A stretch of 64,000 bases of DNA from Methanobacterium sp. (GTDB taxonomy: Archaea > Methanobacteriota > Methanobacteria > Methanobacteriales > Methanobacteriaceae): contig JADFDH010000006.1 in NCBI GenBank assembly GCA_018263005.1, forward strand, positions 11,633 to 75,632, given 5' to 3'. Position 1 is the stretch's first letter. The number at the start of each line of letters is the position of its first letter. Below the pieces are notes generated by a model. That model ran no database searches, had not been told where the DNA came from, and saw nothing but the letters and a program-made list of their open reading frames with translations. The translations under genes were made by a program, and so were the position numbers. This document shows positions 48,165 through 58,219 of this stretch, piece after piece.

Positions 48165-49493
48165 ATGCTTAAAAAGAGATACATACTGTTATTATCAGTG
48201 ATAATGGTAAGTATGATTTTCATTTCTTTCTCAACAGGTAATTATCCTATTAAACCCAGTAAACATATAAACAGCAGCCTCATACAATCTGAAGACAGGG
48301 TTTTAGTCATCGCCGTCCATCCGGATGATGAATCCATCGCCTGTGCTGGTGTAATCCGACACTGTGTGGAAAACAACATCCCGGTAGAAGTGGTGGTCTT
48401 AACCGACGGCTATCTGGGCGCACCGGCCAACATCAGACATGATGAAACAGTCAACGCCATGAATATTCTAGGCCTGGAAGCAGAGCATATCTATTTTTTA
48501 GGTTATCCCGATGGTACCTTACCTCTTTTACTCTCTAAAAATTGGGAGTCCACCAATCCCTACCGAATAAACAACACCACCAGCAATGCCAATTATAACT
48601 ATTCCTACCAGGAAAACGCCACCTACAGTGGGAACAGCTTGTATCATAATTTAGCCGATATCCTGGACCATTTCCAACCAACCATCATATTCTACCCTGA
48701 TTCGGAAGATGAACAAATCGACCACTGGGCGGGTAACGCCTTCACCGAATATGTTATGGCCCGGACAGGATATAACGGCACTGGATATACCTACATAGTC
48801 CATGACCCGCCACACTGGCCATCTCCCCGCACCTACACACCGGAAGCTTACCTATTACCACCTCCGGAGTTAACCTATATAGACTATAAATTCGTATTGT
48901 TTCCCCTGGACCAGTACCAGGAACGGCTGAAAGAAGCAGCCATAGGAAGCTATCCTTCACAGATAAACACAGACTCCTATATCCGCTCTTTCATCAGGAA
49001 AAATGAGATATTCGCCATCGACCCCCTGATAAAAGCCAGCCCCACCAACCAATCACTGAACTTCTCCATCCCGCCACAAACAGTTATAAAAGAACCTAAG
49101 AAGTTCGAAAAAGGAAAAGGATCCATAAAGACCAGGGAGATAACCGCAGTAGGATTCCAGATGGATGGGGAAAACGCCTGGATCAGCATAAAAACCAAGA
49201 AAAACATATCATCCGATGCCTGGTATGAAGTACATATCCTCTATCTGGACAGTGAAAACTTAGAAAGAATAGATATCAAGATCCATAACGGAACAGCCTA
49301 CTATGAAAAATACAACCAAAACAGCTTCCAGGACGGTGATCCTGAAGTTAGGATATTAGGAAATGATCTAATAATGAAACTACCCCCATCCGCTTTTGAT
49401 GCGGGTAACCTGTTCCTCTTGAGCGCAGATATAATCAGTGGCAACACCCTCATCGACTGGACAGGATGGAGGACAATTGAGATCATCCGCTGA
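48165..49493 (+). CDS. Secreted PIG-L/LmbE-type deacetylase
   Basis: About 442 residues from ATG 48165. A basic start and hydrophobic segment (about 6-23) make an uncleaved anchor or signal. The PIG-L domain has AVHPDDES with His52, Asp54 and Asp55 for zinc, then LTDGYLGAPANIRHDET and FLGYPDGTLP, and a distal HWAGNAF. The family removes N-acetyl groups from sugars. A position outside the membrane suggests a cell-wall or glycan substrate. About 150 C-terminal residues (from 300) look all-beta and unrecognised. Confidence 0.86.
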   Translation: MLKKRYILLLSVIMVSMIFISFSTGNYPIKPSKHINSSLIQSEDRVLVIAVHPDDESIACAGVIRHCVENNIPVEVVVLTDGYLGAPANIRHDETVNAMNILGLEAEHIYFLGYPDGTLPLLLSKNWESTNPYRINNTTSNANYNYSYQENATYSGNSLYHNLADILDHFQPTIIFYPDSEDEQIDHWAGNAFTEYVMARTGYNGTGYTYIVHDPPHWPSPRTYTPEAYLLPPPELTYIDYKFVLFPLDQYQERLKEAAIGSYPSQINTDSYIRSFIRKNEIFAIDPLIKASPTNQSLNFSIPPQTVIKEPKKFEKGKGSIKTREITAVGFQMDGENAWISIKTKKNISSDAWYEVHILYLDSENLERIDIKIHNGTAYYEKYNQNSFQDGDPEVRILGNDLIMKLPPSAFDAGNLFLLSADIISGNTLIDWTGWRTIEIIR

Positions 49494-49557
49494 AAAAATC
49501 TGTATTTATTTAGTAATCTGGCTCTGTTTGTATCGTTAAAATATATTAGGCAACGGT

Positions 49558-50574
49558 TTAATCAACTTCAATAACTGCCGGCCATCCCAGTTCGCCTTCC
49601 ACTTGGAATTTTTTTTCGGTGATTATCTCAGCCACGTGGATGTTGGTGCAGGTATGTGGGGTTAGTTCTGCTGTTTTAACCTCTGAATTCCCTGCTAATG
49701 CCATATGTGGTATTATCTGATCTCCCATGTAACGATCCAATGCTTCATTTCGGGAGAGGTGGTATAATAATTCCCGGGTAGCTTCATCTCCCACAAGTTC
49801 TGCTCTTTTACCTGGTTTGCCCAGTGAACTGCCCCCTATCCTGTTTTCTCCATCGGTCCATAAAACTATCCCCGAACCGGGGCCCTGGGCCCTGTTTGAA
49901 TGTTGTATTATAATCTTCGCCGGATAACCGTGTTCTTCCAGCTTCTTTTCCGCGTTTGATGCCTGTCTCTCTGCAACGTGTCTGGGAAGTTTCACCGCAT
50001 GGGATATGCCTCTAATATTATCAAATCTTAAATCCACTAGTTTGAAAGGTTTTATCTTGTTAATCGGATGGATATTAACCTTTACGATACCCCCTCCCCG
50101 GGGATAGTGTCCTCTTTGAATTAGCTGGGCTCGAGCTTTATAGCCCAGTGATTTAAGTAAAGGTAGAGTAACATTTAAGAAGTAATCAATAGGTGGTGAC
50201 CAGGGGACATCGGTACCTCCTTTCAGGGTTAGATTAACCGGGGTTTTGGCAAATGCTGCGGGAATCATCAAACACTGCAGTGCCAAAGTGATGCTTCCTG
50301 CTGTGCCGATATCCACCTCATAATCTCCCCCTTCCAGTTCATGGGGTTCGAAGCTGATTTCAGTGGATCCTAATCTCAATCCATCAAAGTGGGCATTACA
50401 TAGTTGGGCAACGGATTTCAGGGCGGTTAAGTGCTGGGGCATCAGACCGGGTTTTGGTCTTCCTGCGCGGATATTTGTTATCCTAATGGATTTTCCGGTT
50501 ATGGTTGATAGAGCTGCTGATATTCTAAGAAGCGCCCCTCCTCCTTCTCCATGGGATCCGTCAATTACCAACAT
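49558..50574 (-). CDS. rtcA: RNA 3'-terminal phosphate cyclase
   Basis: 338 residues. IDGSHGEGGGALLRISAALS at the start, the GGGTDV-like KGGTDVPWSPP and RGHYPRGGGIV are family motifs, and the adenylated histidine is expected near the C-terminus in LTPHTCTNI. It converts RNA 3'-phosphate to 2',3'-cyclic phosphate using ATP. There is no RtcB nearby. Confidence 0.94.
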   Translation of the reverse strand: MLVIDGSHGEGGGALLRISAALSTITGKSIRITNIRAGRPKPGLMPQHLTALKSVAQLCNAHFDGLRLGSTEISFEPHELEGGDYEVDIGTAGSITLALQCLMIPAAFAKTPVNLTLKGGTDVPWSPPIDYFLNVTLPLLKSLGYKARAQLIQRGHYPRGGGIVKVNIHPINKIKPFKLVDLRFDNIRGISHAVKLPRHVAERQASNAEKKLEEHGYPAKIIIQHSNRAQGPGSGIVLWTDGENRIGGSSLGKPGKRAELVGDEATRELLYHLSRNEALDRYMGDQIIPHMALAGNSEVKTAELTPHTCTNIHVAEIITEKKFQVEGELGWPAVIEVD

Positions 50575-50686
50575 AATTTGACCTTATCCTGGTTTATTAA
50601 ATTATTGAATTTAAAAAAAAATCATGACCACCATTAATTTGTATAAACAATTAAATGATAAATTTACCCAGTTAATTTAGTGAATA

Positions 50687-51844
50687 TCAGTTGAAAAGGA
50701 TATCTCGACAGGCCTGCCTATCATTTATTACTTTATTTAGTCTTCTAATTGCATCCTGGAAGGCATTGGTTATATATTTAGCATCGATTCTTTCTGCATC
50801 CTTGGAGGCCATATCTAATCGGATGGTTGATGAGGCACCAGGCATACCCACTGCAGGTATGGTGATGATATCATGGTCTTTGAGGAGTATCATGGCCATG
50901 ATCTGGGCGGCTTCCTTCTGATTAATAACTTTTTCATCCAGATAGTCTATTTCAGCCAATAGATCATCTTCTTTAAGCATAACCCCCGTTGGGGTTTTAT
51001 TTATACCAGGAAATCCTTTTTTTAATTTTTGATAAATTTCCTCCCTCTTATCCTGAGATCGGAGTATTCTATCCGGACTGAATTGTTCCAGAGCCCTTAC
51101 TATACCGGCTGTTAAGGGTGGCTGTGCTTCTAATCCGTACTGATGTGCCTTTGATTTTATAAGATCAATATATTCTCTTCTTCCGGACATCAGGCCTCCC
51201 CGGGGTCCGTCCATTAGTTTGTCCGTGCTGGTTATTACTATATCCACCCCCATATCCATTGCCCGGGGCTGTTTGTATAGTATGGTTCTGAGTCTGGCTC
51301 CTGAGGCATCATCTACTAGTATGGGGATGTTCTGGGACTTTGATGTTTCCACCACCTTTAGGAAATCTTCCTTTTTTATAATCTGATGGTCCATGGTTGA
51401 GCCGGTTATGATGGTCAATGCGGTATTATCATCTATTTTAAAATCTGTTATCTGGTCATATTCTGCGTAACTGGCACCAAGGAGTTTTATACTCCGGGGT
51501 ATGATGGGATGGGAGGGTAAATCGGGTAGATAATGGGCAACTTCATCAGTGGATTTTACCAGTGCCAGGATTGTTGCCAGGATACCGGAGCTGGTCCTGT
51601 TAAGAGCCAGAACCTTCTCTCCACCCAGGTGTTCCATTCCTAATGGTTGTAGTTTTTCTTCAAAAATAGCTGGTCCGGCATAGGTTTCCAGGAGATCTAT
51701 GTCCTCTTTTTTCAGGGGAAACCCTCCTGAGAGGCCGGTGAGATCGTAGAGATGCGTCCTATCCTTGTTCTCTATCTTGGAATTTATGATCTTAAGTGCT
51801 GCTTCCCTTCTTTTTGATTCGTCTAGAGGGGAATTTAAAAACAT
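50687..51844 (-). CDS. PLP-dependent protein, MJ0158/UPF0425 family
   Basis: 385 residues, fold-type I PLP enzyme related to SelA. LNRTSSGILATILAL binds phosphate. PILVDDASGARLRT carries the PLP-ring aspartate and ITSTDKLMDGPRGG the Schiff-base lysine. The archaeal family was once proposed as selenocysteine synthase but does not appear to be; its reaction is unknown. It is in line with the NYN gene upstream. Confidence 0.86.
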   Translation of the reverse strand: MFLNSPLDESKRREAALKIINSKIENKDRTHLYDLTGLSGGFPLKKEDIDLLETYAGPAIFEEKLQPLGMEHLGGEKVLALNRTSSGILATILALVKSTDEVAHYLPDLPSHPIIPRSIKLLGASYAEYDQITDFKIDDNTALTIITGSTMDHQIIKKEDFLKVVETSKSQNIPILVDDASGARLRTILYKQPRAMDMGVDIVITSTDKLMDGPRGGLMSGRREYIDLIKSKAHQYGLEAQPPLTAGIVRALEQFSPDRILRSQDKREEIYQKLKKGFPGINKTPTGVMLKEDDLLAEIDYLDEKVINQKEAAQIMAMILLKDHDIITIPAVGMPGASSTIRLDMASKDAERIDAKYITNAFQDAIRRLNKVINDRQACRDILFN

Positions 51845-51900
51845 TTTATTAAACCTACTTTTAAAATTAATTAAAAAAAAAATATAGAATGGATTATTTT

Positions 51901-52401
51901 CTATGCTTCTTCAGCTTTATGGTTTTCGGGCTTTAGTACAATGGCACTATCTGCTGAGTTTTGCAAAGCTGCGCTGAATCCTGGTTCAGCCCCTATGACT
52001 ATGGTTTCCTTCCCATTTTCTTTGGCTTTGTTTACTATAGGCAGGAAATCAGCGTCACGAGTCATTAGGGCTATAACATCAATATTAGGGTTGTATATTA
52101 GTTCCATTGCTTCAACTGCCATGTAAACATCGGTATCACCGGCCACCACTATGGGTGTGAATCCCTGATTTACTATGGCCTCTATGAGTTTATCTGAAGC
52201 GTATTGGTTCAAAAGGACTTTACCCACCCTCATATTACCATATTCAGATATAATCTCTCTAACCAGATCAAGATTAAGGCTGAACTCTTTTCTTAACATG
52301 TTAGGCCCGTCAACTAATAGGCCTATGTTCTTTCCTCCAGATTCACCCCTCCTAAGAGGTATATAATCCTTCAAAGAACTTAATCTTTCAAAACTACGCA
52401 T
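51901..52401 (-). CDS. NYN-domain (PIN-like) nuclease, LabA/DUF88 type
   Basis: 166 residues. [14 protein letters not shown] supplies the first acidic residue, [13 protein letters not shown] the second and [20 protein letters not shown] the last acidic pair, the NYN active-site pattern. An RNase role is inferred from fold. It precedes the PLP-protein gene on the same strand. Confidence 0.86.
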   Translation of the reverse strand: MRSFERLSSLKDYIPLRRGESGGKNIGLLVDGPNMLRKEFSLNLDLVREIISEYGNMRVGKVLLNQYASDKLIEAIVNQGFTPIVVAGDTDVYMAVEAMELIYNPNIDVIALMTRDADFLPIVNKAKENGKETIVIGAEPGFSAALQNSADSAIVLKPENHKAEEA

Positions 52402-52765
52402 TTAAATCCTCCATTATCATCGTTACAATGGTTGTAAACAAAAAAAAGGCTTATATCATCACTTAAATAATGAACATTGTATCTGGGTTAAAATCCTGCC
52501 CTGATTAATATTTTATTAAGATTATCAATGGATTGTACAATTATAAACGGATAAAGGGTTGGATTTTTCAAACAGTGGTGATGGCCTGATCTTTAGTTTA
52601 AATTATGATATTATGTATTATTTTATGGGCCGACAAACTATATAATCTTTACAAAAACCATGTTTTGTAAAAAAATACATTAATTTATGGTCTTTATTAA
52701 AAAATTAAAATTATATGAAGTGGCTTTAAAGATTTTAAACCATTATAATCGTAATTAAAAGATTT
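52402..52765. other. 364-bp AT-rich spacer
   Basis: It holds a perfect 9-bp inverted repeat (52648-52671) beside a TATA-like ATTATATAG at 52638-52647 on the minus strand, which could drive the NYN gene from far upstream. Otherwise nothing gene-like is visible. Confidence 0.5.
52648..52671. repeat. Perfect 9-bp inverted repeat
   Basis: TTTACAAAA and TTTTGTAAA flank ACCATG. It abuts a TATA-like sequence on the minus strand, so it may be an operator, or a weak hairpin past the 52766-53104 gene. Confidence 0.6.
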
Positions 52766-53104
52766 CTATTCAATCTCCAGTGAAAAAGAATCCTTAAACA
52801 GCTCTTTAACCACGTTAAAATCTTCTGTTTCTAAACCAGCGATGGTGAGATCATCAGCATCCCGGATATAATATTCAGAATCTACTATTTCACCAGAATC
52901 ATTCATATATAGGAAAAGACCATCTGAAAACTTTCCTGGTTTCCCTGCTGGGAAGAAGACTTCAAATCTTATGAGAACCTCAGACCCGATAATGCTGTTT
53001 TCCAGTTCAATTCTTTTTTCTTCATTATTAAGAGCTTCTTTAAACTGTTCCATCCTTGACTGGAGTTCTTCTTTTATTAATTTTGACTTATCAGTTTTGG
53101 TCAT
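52766..53104 (-). CDS. Conserved-looking hypothetical protein
   Basis: 112 residues, which I do not recognise. The first 45 residues are a charged helix (KLIKEELQSRMEQFKEALNNEEKRIE). The rest looks like a small alpha/beta domain with LIRFEVFFPAGKPGKFSDGLF and YYIRDADDLTI, and the overall charge is acidic. It follows the response regulator gene by about 200 bases, with a GC hairpin between, so co-regulation is possible but not shown. Confidence 0.65.
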   Translation of the reverse strand: MTKTDKSKLIKEELQSRMEQFKEALNNEEKRIELENSIIGSEVLIRFEVFFPAGKPGKFSDGLFLYMNDSGEIVDSEYYIRDADDLTIAGLETEDFNVVKELFKDSFSLEIE

Positions 53105-53181
53105 TTATTACACCGTCAAATAATTTTCAGCTTACTGTCATTATATTCATCTATAATAAATTAAGTAGCTTTTAAAGATTA

Positions 53182-53200
53182 CCCCCCTAATAACTGGGGG
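53182..53200. repeat. GC-rich hairpin between response regulator and hypothetical gene
   Basis: CCCCC and GGGGG pair around an 8-base loop in very AT-rich DNA, with outer AGAT/ATCT able to extend the stem. It could act as a terminator or mRNA stabiliser on the minus strand. Confidence 0.5.
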
Positions 53201-53305
53201 CGTTGATCTTTTTATGGTTATAAACTTCAGTGACTTAAATAGTTTTGTTCATTCCATATAAAAGAAACTAACCATGATATGTATAATCAGCCTTTAAAAA
53301 TTTTA

Positions 53306-54148
53306 TCACTCGGTGAACCAGTACCTGAAATGACAGACTGAAGGATTCACCCCTACTTTGATCTCCTGTTCCATCCAACCAGCTATGTTAGTCCATTTGA
53401 AGGTCAGATCAGCCATGGCATGGCACATTAAACAGAATATCTTGTTTTCCATGGTACGGTTCTCCCATATGCAATGGGATATTCTAAACTCATCATCACC
53501 GATTTCTGATTTATAACCCAGATTCTTAAAGAATAGGGATATCCAAGCCAGATAATTGTCGAAAAGCTCTTCCGGATCTTCCTCGTTTAGATCTACCTCT
53601 TCTTCCATGTAGGGTTTCACATTATCCTCAAACATCCGGGCGAATGCATTTAAAAAAGCAGCTGTATCCTCAATATGGACACTGGAAGTTAAGGCAGGGG
53701 TTGAGCTTAAAATGAAATTGTTAATCACCTTTAAACGTTCCTTCTGATCCTTTAAATCCTTAATATCAAACTGTTGACTGCTTTTATTGAGAGCGATTTC
53801 TATGTTGAATTTAAGCTCCTGATCATTGAACGGCTTAAACACATACCCATAAGGTTTGGTTTGTTTAGCCCTTTCAAAGGTACTGTCATCTGCATGGGCC
53901 GTGATATAGAGAACCGGGGCGTCAGTGAATTCAGAAATCTTATCCACCGCATCAATACCATCCATATCTCCCTTAATTACGATATCTGCTAATATAAGAT
54001 CCACAGGGATGTTTTCCACCATATCGATAGCTTCTTTACCATAACTGGCAACAGCTGGAACCTCATATCCCCATAATTCCAATTTAGTTTTAAGTTCCAG
54101 TGCAGTGATAGCATCATCTTCAATGATCAGCACCTTAGGATTTGACAT
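53306..54148 (-). CDS. Response regulator with methanogen-type output domain
   Basis: 280 residues. A receiver domain (1-120) has the acidic pair E10/D11/D12, phosphoacceptor D55, T83 and K105. A linker (about 121-150) leads to a C-terminal domain of about 130 residues with HCIWENRTMENKIFCLMCHAMAD and VCHFRYW. The Cys/His set suggests a metal or cofactor site. It resembles the methanogen output domain (MetOD1) I recall from archaeal two-component surveys; that assignment is tentative. No histidine kinase is adjacent. Confidence 0.83.
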   Translation of the reverse strand: MSNPKVLIIEDDAITALELKTKLELWGYEVPAVASYGKEAIDMVENIPVDLILADIVIKGDMDGIDAVDKISEFTDAPVLYITAHADDSTFERAKQTKPYGYVFKPFNDQELKFNIEIALNKSSQQFDIKDLKDQKERLKVINNFILSSTPALTSSVHIEDTAAFLNAFARMFEDNVKPYMEEEVDLNEEDPEELFDNYLAWISLFFKNLGYKSEIGDDEFRISHCIWENRTMENKIFCLMCHAMADLTFKWTNIAGWMEQEIKVGVNPSVCHFRYWFTE

Positions 54149-54395
54149 AACACACCCTTAACTAGTAAAATTAAATTTTTTACAATAATAGTTTGGATGG
54201 AGACCCTTATATTAATTACTATCAAAGCATTTTCAGGGATATTTAAATAATATCAAAGCCCTTAAAACTGGAACTAAAATAAAAAAAAAATATAAAACTA
54301 TTGAACAGAAGAAAAAAATACAAACAATCATTAAACTGAATCTGAATAAAAAAAAAATCATAACCCATTAAAAATAAGAAGACCAGATTCCAGTC

Positions 54396-55184
54396 TTAAA
54401 AAAATATTTGATAAGGATTTCTGATGCACATATTCTTAATATCCTTCCAGGAGACCCCGTAATCCATAAGAGTATTGATGAATAGTTTAAAACCATCCGT
54501 AGGGCGCATGTTATGCTTCTGCCCCAGATCTGTGGCTAGAATAGTTCTACGTGATCCTATTTCTTTTATGGCCTGGGCTATGGTCTCTGGACTTATATGA
54601 TCATGTCTGGGAAGGCAGGCCACATAACAGTGCTCCAGAAAGGCTTTCCTGGACATTTCCTGTTGCTCATCCAGACTAGCCCCCACTACACTGGTGAGAG
54701 GATGGTTGACTATGATATTTTCTAACTGATAGCTTTTCGCCAGATCCAACACCGGGAATATATCACCGACACTCAGATGACCTGTGGCTAAGACCAGATC
54801 ATTTTCAGCTATCACGGTGAATATGCTCTCCAGGGACTCCCTATCCTTCTTAAAATTAAATTCCATTCTATCCTTGGTGGGGAGCCATATTATCTTCCCC
54901 CCTAATGCTGCGGCGGTTTTAACCGCATCCACATTCAGACCACCCACACTACGGTTGAGACATACACCCCCAAAGACTTTCATCCCCGTGGCTACTTGTG
55001 CTATGGCCGATCTTCCAGATGTGGGTTCTCCATGACTTTTCAGTACAATAGCCCTCATCTTCTCATTTAAAGCTGCTTCAGCTGCTTCAAGGTCCGACAG
55101 AAGTCTGGGCTGATCATCGGGTGCGGTGTGCAGATGAATGTCCATGAATCCCTTAAGGGGATACTTTTTTTCTAACCTGTTCAT
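54396..55184 (-). CDS. DUF6282-type TIM-barrel metal hydrolase
   Basis: About 262 residues. [27 protein letters not shown] and LATDLGQ carry the metal-binding His/Asp pattern of amidohydrolase-like enzymes. I place it in the DUF6282 family; the substrate is unknown. ATG 55184 is chosen, but 55199 and 55145 are possible. With the first two, the gene overlaps the end of the fumarase-like gene by 32-47 bases, implying coupling. Confidence 0.75.
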   Translation of the reverse strand: MNRLEKKYPLKGFMDIHLHTAPDDQPRLLSDLEAAEAALNEKMRAIVLKSHGEPTSGRSAIAQVATGMKVFGGVCLNRSVGGLNVDAVKTAAALGGKIIWLPTKDRMEFNFKKDRESLESIFTVIAENDLVLATGHLSVGDIFPVLDLAKSYQLENIIVNHPLTSVVGASLDEQQEMSRKAFLEHCYVACLPRHDHISPETIAQAIKEIGSRRTILATDLGQKHNMRPTDGFKLFINTLMDYGVSWKDIKNMCIRNPYQIFF

Positions 55185-55698
55185 AGAGATTTCCGCCATG
55201 GGAGTCCATGGTTACAAACAGAGGTCCGAAATCCTTTACTTCCAGTTCCCAGATAGCTTCAGGAACGCCCAGATCTATCCAGTACACATTCTTCACCTTC
55301 ACCACTGATTTAACATATAACGCAGCGCAACCTCCCACTGCACTGAGGAATACAGCTCCGTTTCTTTTAAGAGCTGCTTGTGTCTGCCTATCCATCCCCC
55401 CTTTGCCTATAACCGCCTTCACTCCCCGGCCTATAATCTGGGGCTGGTAAAGGTTCATCCGGGTGCTGGTGGTGGGACCTACAGCCACCATCTTAAAACC
55501 ATCCTCACCCTCTTCTATGATGGGTCCGGCATGAAATATTACAGCACCCTCCAGGTCCACGGGATGTCCTTCTTCCACCATTCTCTTATGGGCACTGTCC
55601 CTGGCGGTGTAAATGGTACCCGTTATATGAACAGTGTCTCCAATACTTAATTTAGCTGTGTCTTCCTCTAAAAGAGGTGTTTTTAGTTTTACATCCAT
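55153..55698 (-). CDS. Fumarate hydratase beta subunit (class I, C-terminal domain)
   Basis: 181 residues. [37 protein letters not shown] and [10 protein letters not shown] match the beta half of the two-subunit class I fumarase/tartrate dehydratase. With the Fe-S alpha subunit, not in this window, it interconverts malate and fumarate in the incomplete reductive TCA pathway fed by pyruvate carboxylase. Confidence 0.92.
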   Translation of the reverse strand: MDVKLKTPLLEEDTAKLSIGDTVHITGTIYTARDSAHKRMVEEGHPVDLEGAVIFHAGPIIEEGEDGFKMVAVGPTTSTRMNLYQPQIIGRGVKAVIGKGGMDRQTQAALKRNGAVFLSAVGGCAALYVKSVVKVKNVYWIDLGVPEAIWELEVKDFGPLFVTMDSHGGNLYEQVRKKVSP

Positions 55699-55918
55699 GC
55701 CTTTACTTCCTTTTTAGATATTATATAAATCTATAAAAATATAAAGACTCTTATATACTATAAAGACTATATGATGGTAGATATCTAACTTAAGTTTAAG
55801 TTTGTTAAAAAAAAATTCATGACTTAATTAGATGGATATAAAATCTCTTATTATGATAACTGTTATTTTATTATGAAAACCTGCTTTATTATATTATTAT
55901 TAGAATTTGGGGAATAAT

Positions 55919-57739
55919 ATGTCTGCTATGGATACTATAATGGGTCTTACCAAGTACATGGTTACTCTTCCAGTAACCCATATCTCGGTCTTCATCATCA
56001 TAATCATCAGCTTCATCACCGGCATAATAGCCGGTTTCATCGAACCAGGAACCAACCAGTCCCTATTAAGCACCATACTATACGGTGGATCCATTGGGTT
56101 TTTAATATTCGGTGCCATGTCCATCATGGCCGGGGCCTTAACCACCACCCTGGTCAACATGCTTGAGGGGAAATTTATTAAGATGAAGCAGTCCATGTTT
56201 CTAGCCCTTTTATCCATGGTCATAGTAGCCATCATCTACCTCATCGGTAGTTTAGTCTCCCATCTCACCTTCTACAGTTTCACCATCGACGCCCTTATAT
56301 ATGGCTGTGCCATTATCTTCGCCTTCAGAACCATGATCCTCTGGGGTACAAAAAATGTCCGCCTTATAGCCTCGGTAATCATAGCCATAATTCAGCCGGC
56401 GCTGATACTTAGCATGGTCATGGTCATAGTATTTCTAACCAGCATCACCACCAATTTAGGAGAGTTCAGTGTAATAGCAGTTCTACTGAAGATAGTTATC
56501 GCTTCTCTAATATTAGTCATAGCCATATTCTCATTTGTAGTGGTAATTGAATCACCCATGAGAAAAAATCTCGGCGTAGGTGGTTTGGAACTTTTAAGCC
56601 TGTTCATATCCCATATAAGTGAGGGTTCGCAGGCTATGGAGGGAGCCTTCGAAGACATGGGAGAATCCATAAAAACCATAGTAGGCGTATTATCTTTCAA
56701 GGGAAAAAAGGGTATTAAAGCAATATTTCTATCCCCCAGCGTACATCCCGGCCCCGTAGGAGAGATAGGCGGGGGTAACATGCCCACGTTACTAGGTAAA
56801 AGGTTCAACACTTTCACCATGGTCTCCCACGGCCCGTCAACCCATGATTTTAATCCGGTAGCATCTAAGGAAATAGATAAAATAGAAACCGCAGTCAAAA
56901 ACGCCCTGGAAGATATGAAATACTCTGACTCTGCAGGGTTCTTCCAGAGAACCGAGAATGAGAATGCTAAAATAGGATATCAGTACTTCGGTGATGACCT
57001 GGTATTACTGGTGACCTTCTCCCCAGTGGGCTTTGATGATATAGATTTCGGCGTGGGCCTGGCTGCGATGAACGCGGCGAAGGTCAGAGGAGCACAGAAC
57101 GTTTTAATGGTGGATTGTCATAACAGTTTCGTGGCAGATAGCAGGATACTACCCGGTCATAAGGAGGTTTTCCAATTATTAGGTGCTGTGGATAAAATAG
57201 AAAAACCCACCAGCCAGGAGAAAATACGGGTCGGCAGCCACTTCGACCCCATGGACGACTTTACCAAGGAACAGGGAATAGGACAAAGCGGAGTTAAAGT
57301 GATGGTGGTAGAAGTAGGGGGAAAACAGAAAACCACCTATATACTATTAGACTCCAACAACATGGTCATCGGCTTTAGAGAAAAGATACTCGACGCAGTG
57401 AAAGGACTGGGAGTGGACCATGCCGAGGTGATGACCACGGACACCCACTACGTTAACACCCTCTCCGGAGGCCACAACCCCGTAGGGAATAAAATGCAAG
57501 AAGAAATCATAGAAACCATCCTAGAAGCAACCAAAACCGCCATGGAAGACCTGGAAACCGTCCAGGTCGGGCTTAACATTGCAGAGATAGATGATATAAA
57601 AACATTAGGCCCCACCCACGCCACAGAACTGGTGACCACCATAAGCTCCATAATCGCCGTAAGCAAAATATTCGCACCCCTAGTATTCATACTAGCCCTC
57701 CTATTCGCATTCATATGGATCTTCTATGGAGTGGGATAA
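55919..57739 (+). CDS. DUF2070 family membrane protein
   Basis: About 606 residues from ATG 55919, with GGGGA six bases upstream; TTG 55907 is the alternative. Six or seven membrane helices cover about 20-220. A soluble domain (230-570) follows, with conserved [26 protein letters not shown] and [16 protein letters not shown], rich in His and Asp like a metal hydrolase. A final helix ends the protein. The family is found across archaea and uncharacterised; the motifs suggest an enzyme on the membrane surface. Confidence 0.9.
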   Translation: MSAMDTIMGLTKYMVTLPVTHISVFIIIIISFITGIIAGFIEPGTNQSLLSTILYGGSIGFLIFGAMSIMAGALTTTLVNMLEGKFIKMKQSMFLALLSMVIVAIIYLIGSLVSHLTFYSFTIDALIYGCAIIFAFRTMILWGTKNVRLIASVIIAIIQPALILSMVMVIVFLTSITTNLGEFSVIAVLLKIVIASLILVIAIFSFVVVIESPMRKNLGVGGLELLSLFISHISEGSQAMEGAFEDMGESIKTIVGVLSFKGKKGIKAIFLSPSVHPGPVGEIGGGNMPTLLGKRFNTFTMVSHGPSTHDFNPVASKEIDKIETAVKNALEDMKYSDSAGFFQRTENENAKIGYQYFGDDLVLLVTFSPVGFDDIDFGVGLAAMNAAKVRGAQNVLMVDCHNSFVADSRILPGHKEVFQLLGAVDKIEKPTSQEKIRVGSHFDPMDDFTKEQGIGQSGVKVMVVEVGGKQKTTYILLDSNNMVIGFREKILDAVKGLGVDHAEVMTTDTHYVNTLSGGHNPVGNKMQEEIIETILEATKTAMEDLETVQVGLNIAEIDDIKTLGPTHATELVTTISSIIAVSKIFAPLVFILALLFAFIWIFYGVG

Positions 57740-57877
57740 TTCATTAATCCATTAACTATATTTAAATCTTAAAAGCTAAAAATTAACCTTTAATAAATAA
57801 TTTGAACAAAAAAGAAAACTGAAAAAATAATCATAATTAAAATAATCAAAAAAATAAAAATAAAAAAATATTTACAG

Positions 57878-58156
57878 TTAATAATTTAAAAACAAGGTCC
57901 AAGTGACAATCCAAATGAAAACGAAAGGCACTATTCCACTCCACAGCCAACCTTTAAAGCCACCGACCTTTTCCTTACCAAACAGTCTTTCAGACATCTT
58001 ACCGGATAAGTAGAGAATCACCACACCCAGTAAAACGGCTAATACTTCGTTTTTACCAATGCCCGCGATGACTCCGGTGGCTATGATGAATGATAAGTAA
58101 CCAGAAATTATGGCTGTTACCGCGTGTAATGCTGTTAATTTAAACTCAATTTCCAT
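57878..58156 (-). CDS. Small membrane protein, DUF5379-like
   Basis: About 92 residues from ATG 58156, set by GGAGG eight bases upstream. Three hydrophobic helices (about 10-30, 37-53, 68-90) are separated by short charged loops (SERLFGKEKVGGFKGW). I recall similar methanogen proteins under DUF5379, with no known function. It is divergent from rqcH with 63 bases between. Confidence 0.75.
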   Translation of the reverse strand: MEIEFKLTALHAVTAIISGYLSFIIATGVIAGIGKNEVLAVLLGVVILYLSGKMSERLFGKEKVGGFKGWLWSGIVPFVFIWIVTWTLFLNY

Positions 58157-58219
58157 ACTTTTTTCCTCCAATTTAATTAATTTATGATTAACCATATATA
58201 ATATTCTGAGGGTACACCC

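Noticed and set aside
50687..51844. Selenocysteine synthase (SelA)
   Set aside because: Sequence fits the archaeal MJ0158 group, which lacks evidence of that activity; no selenocysteine genes are nearby.
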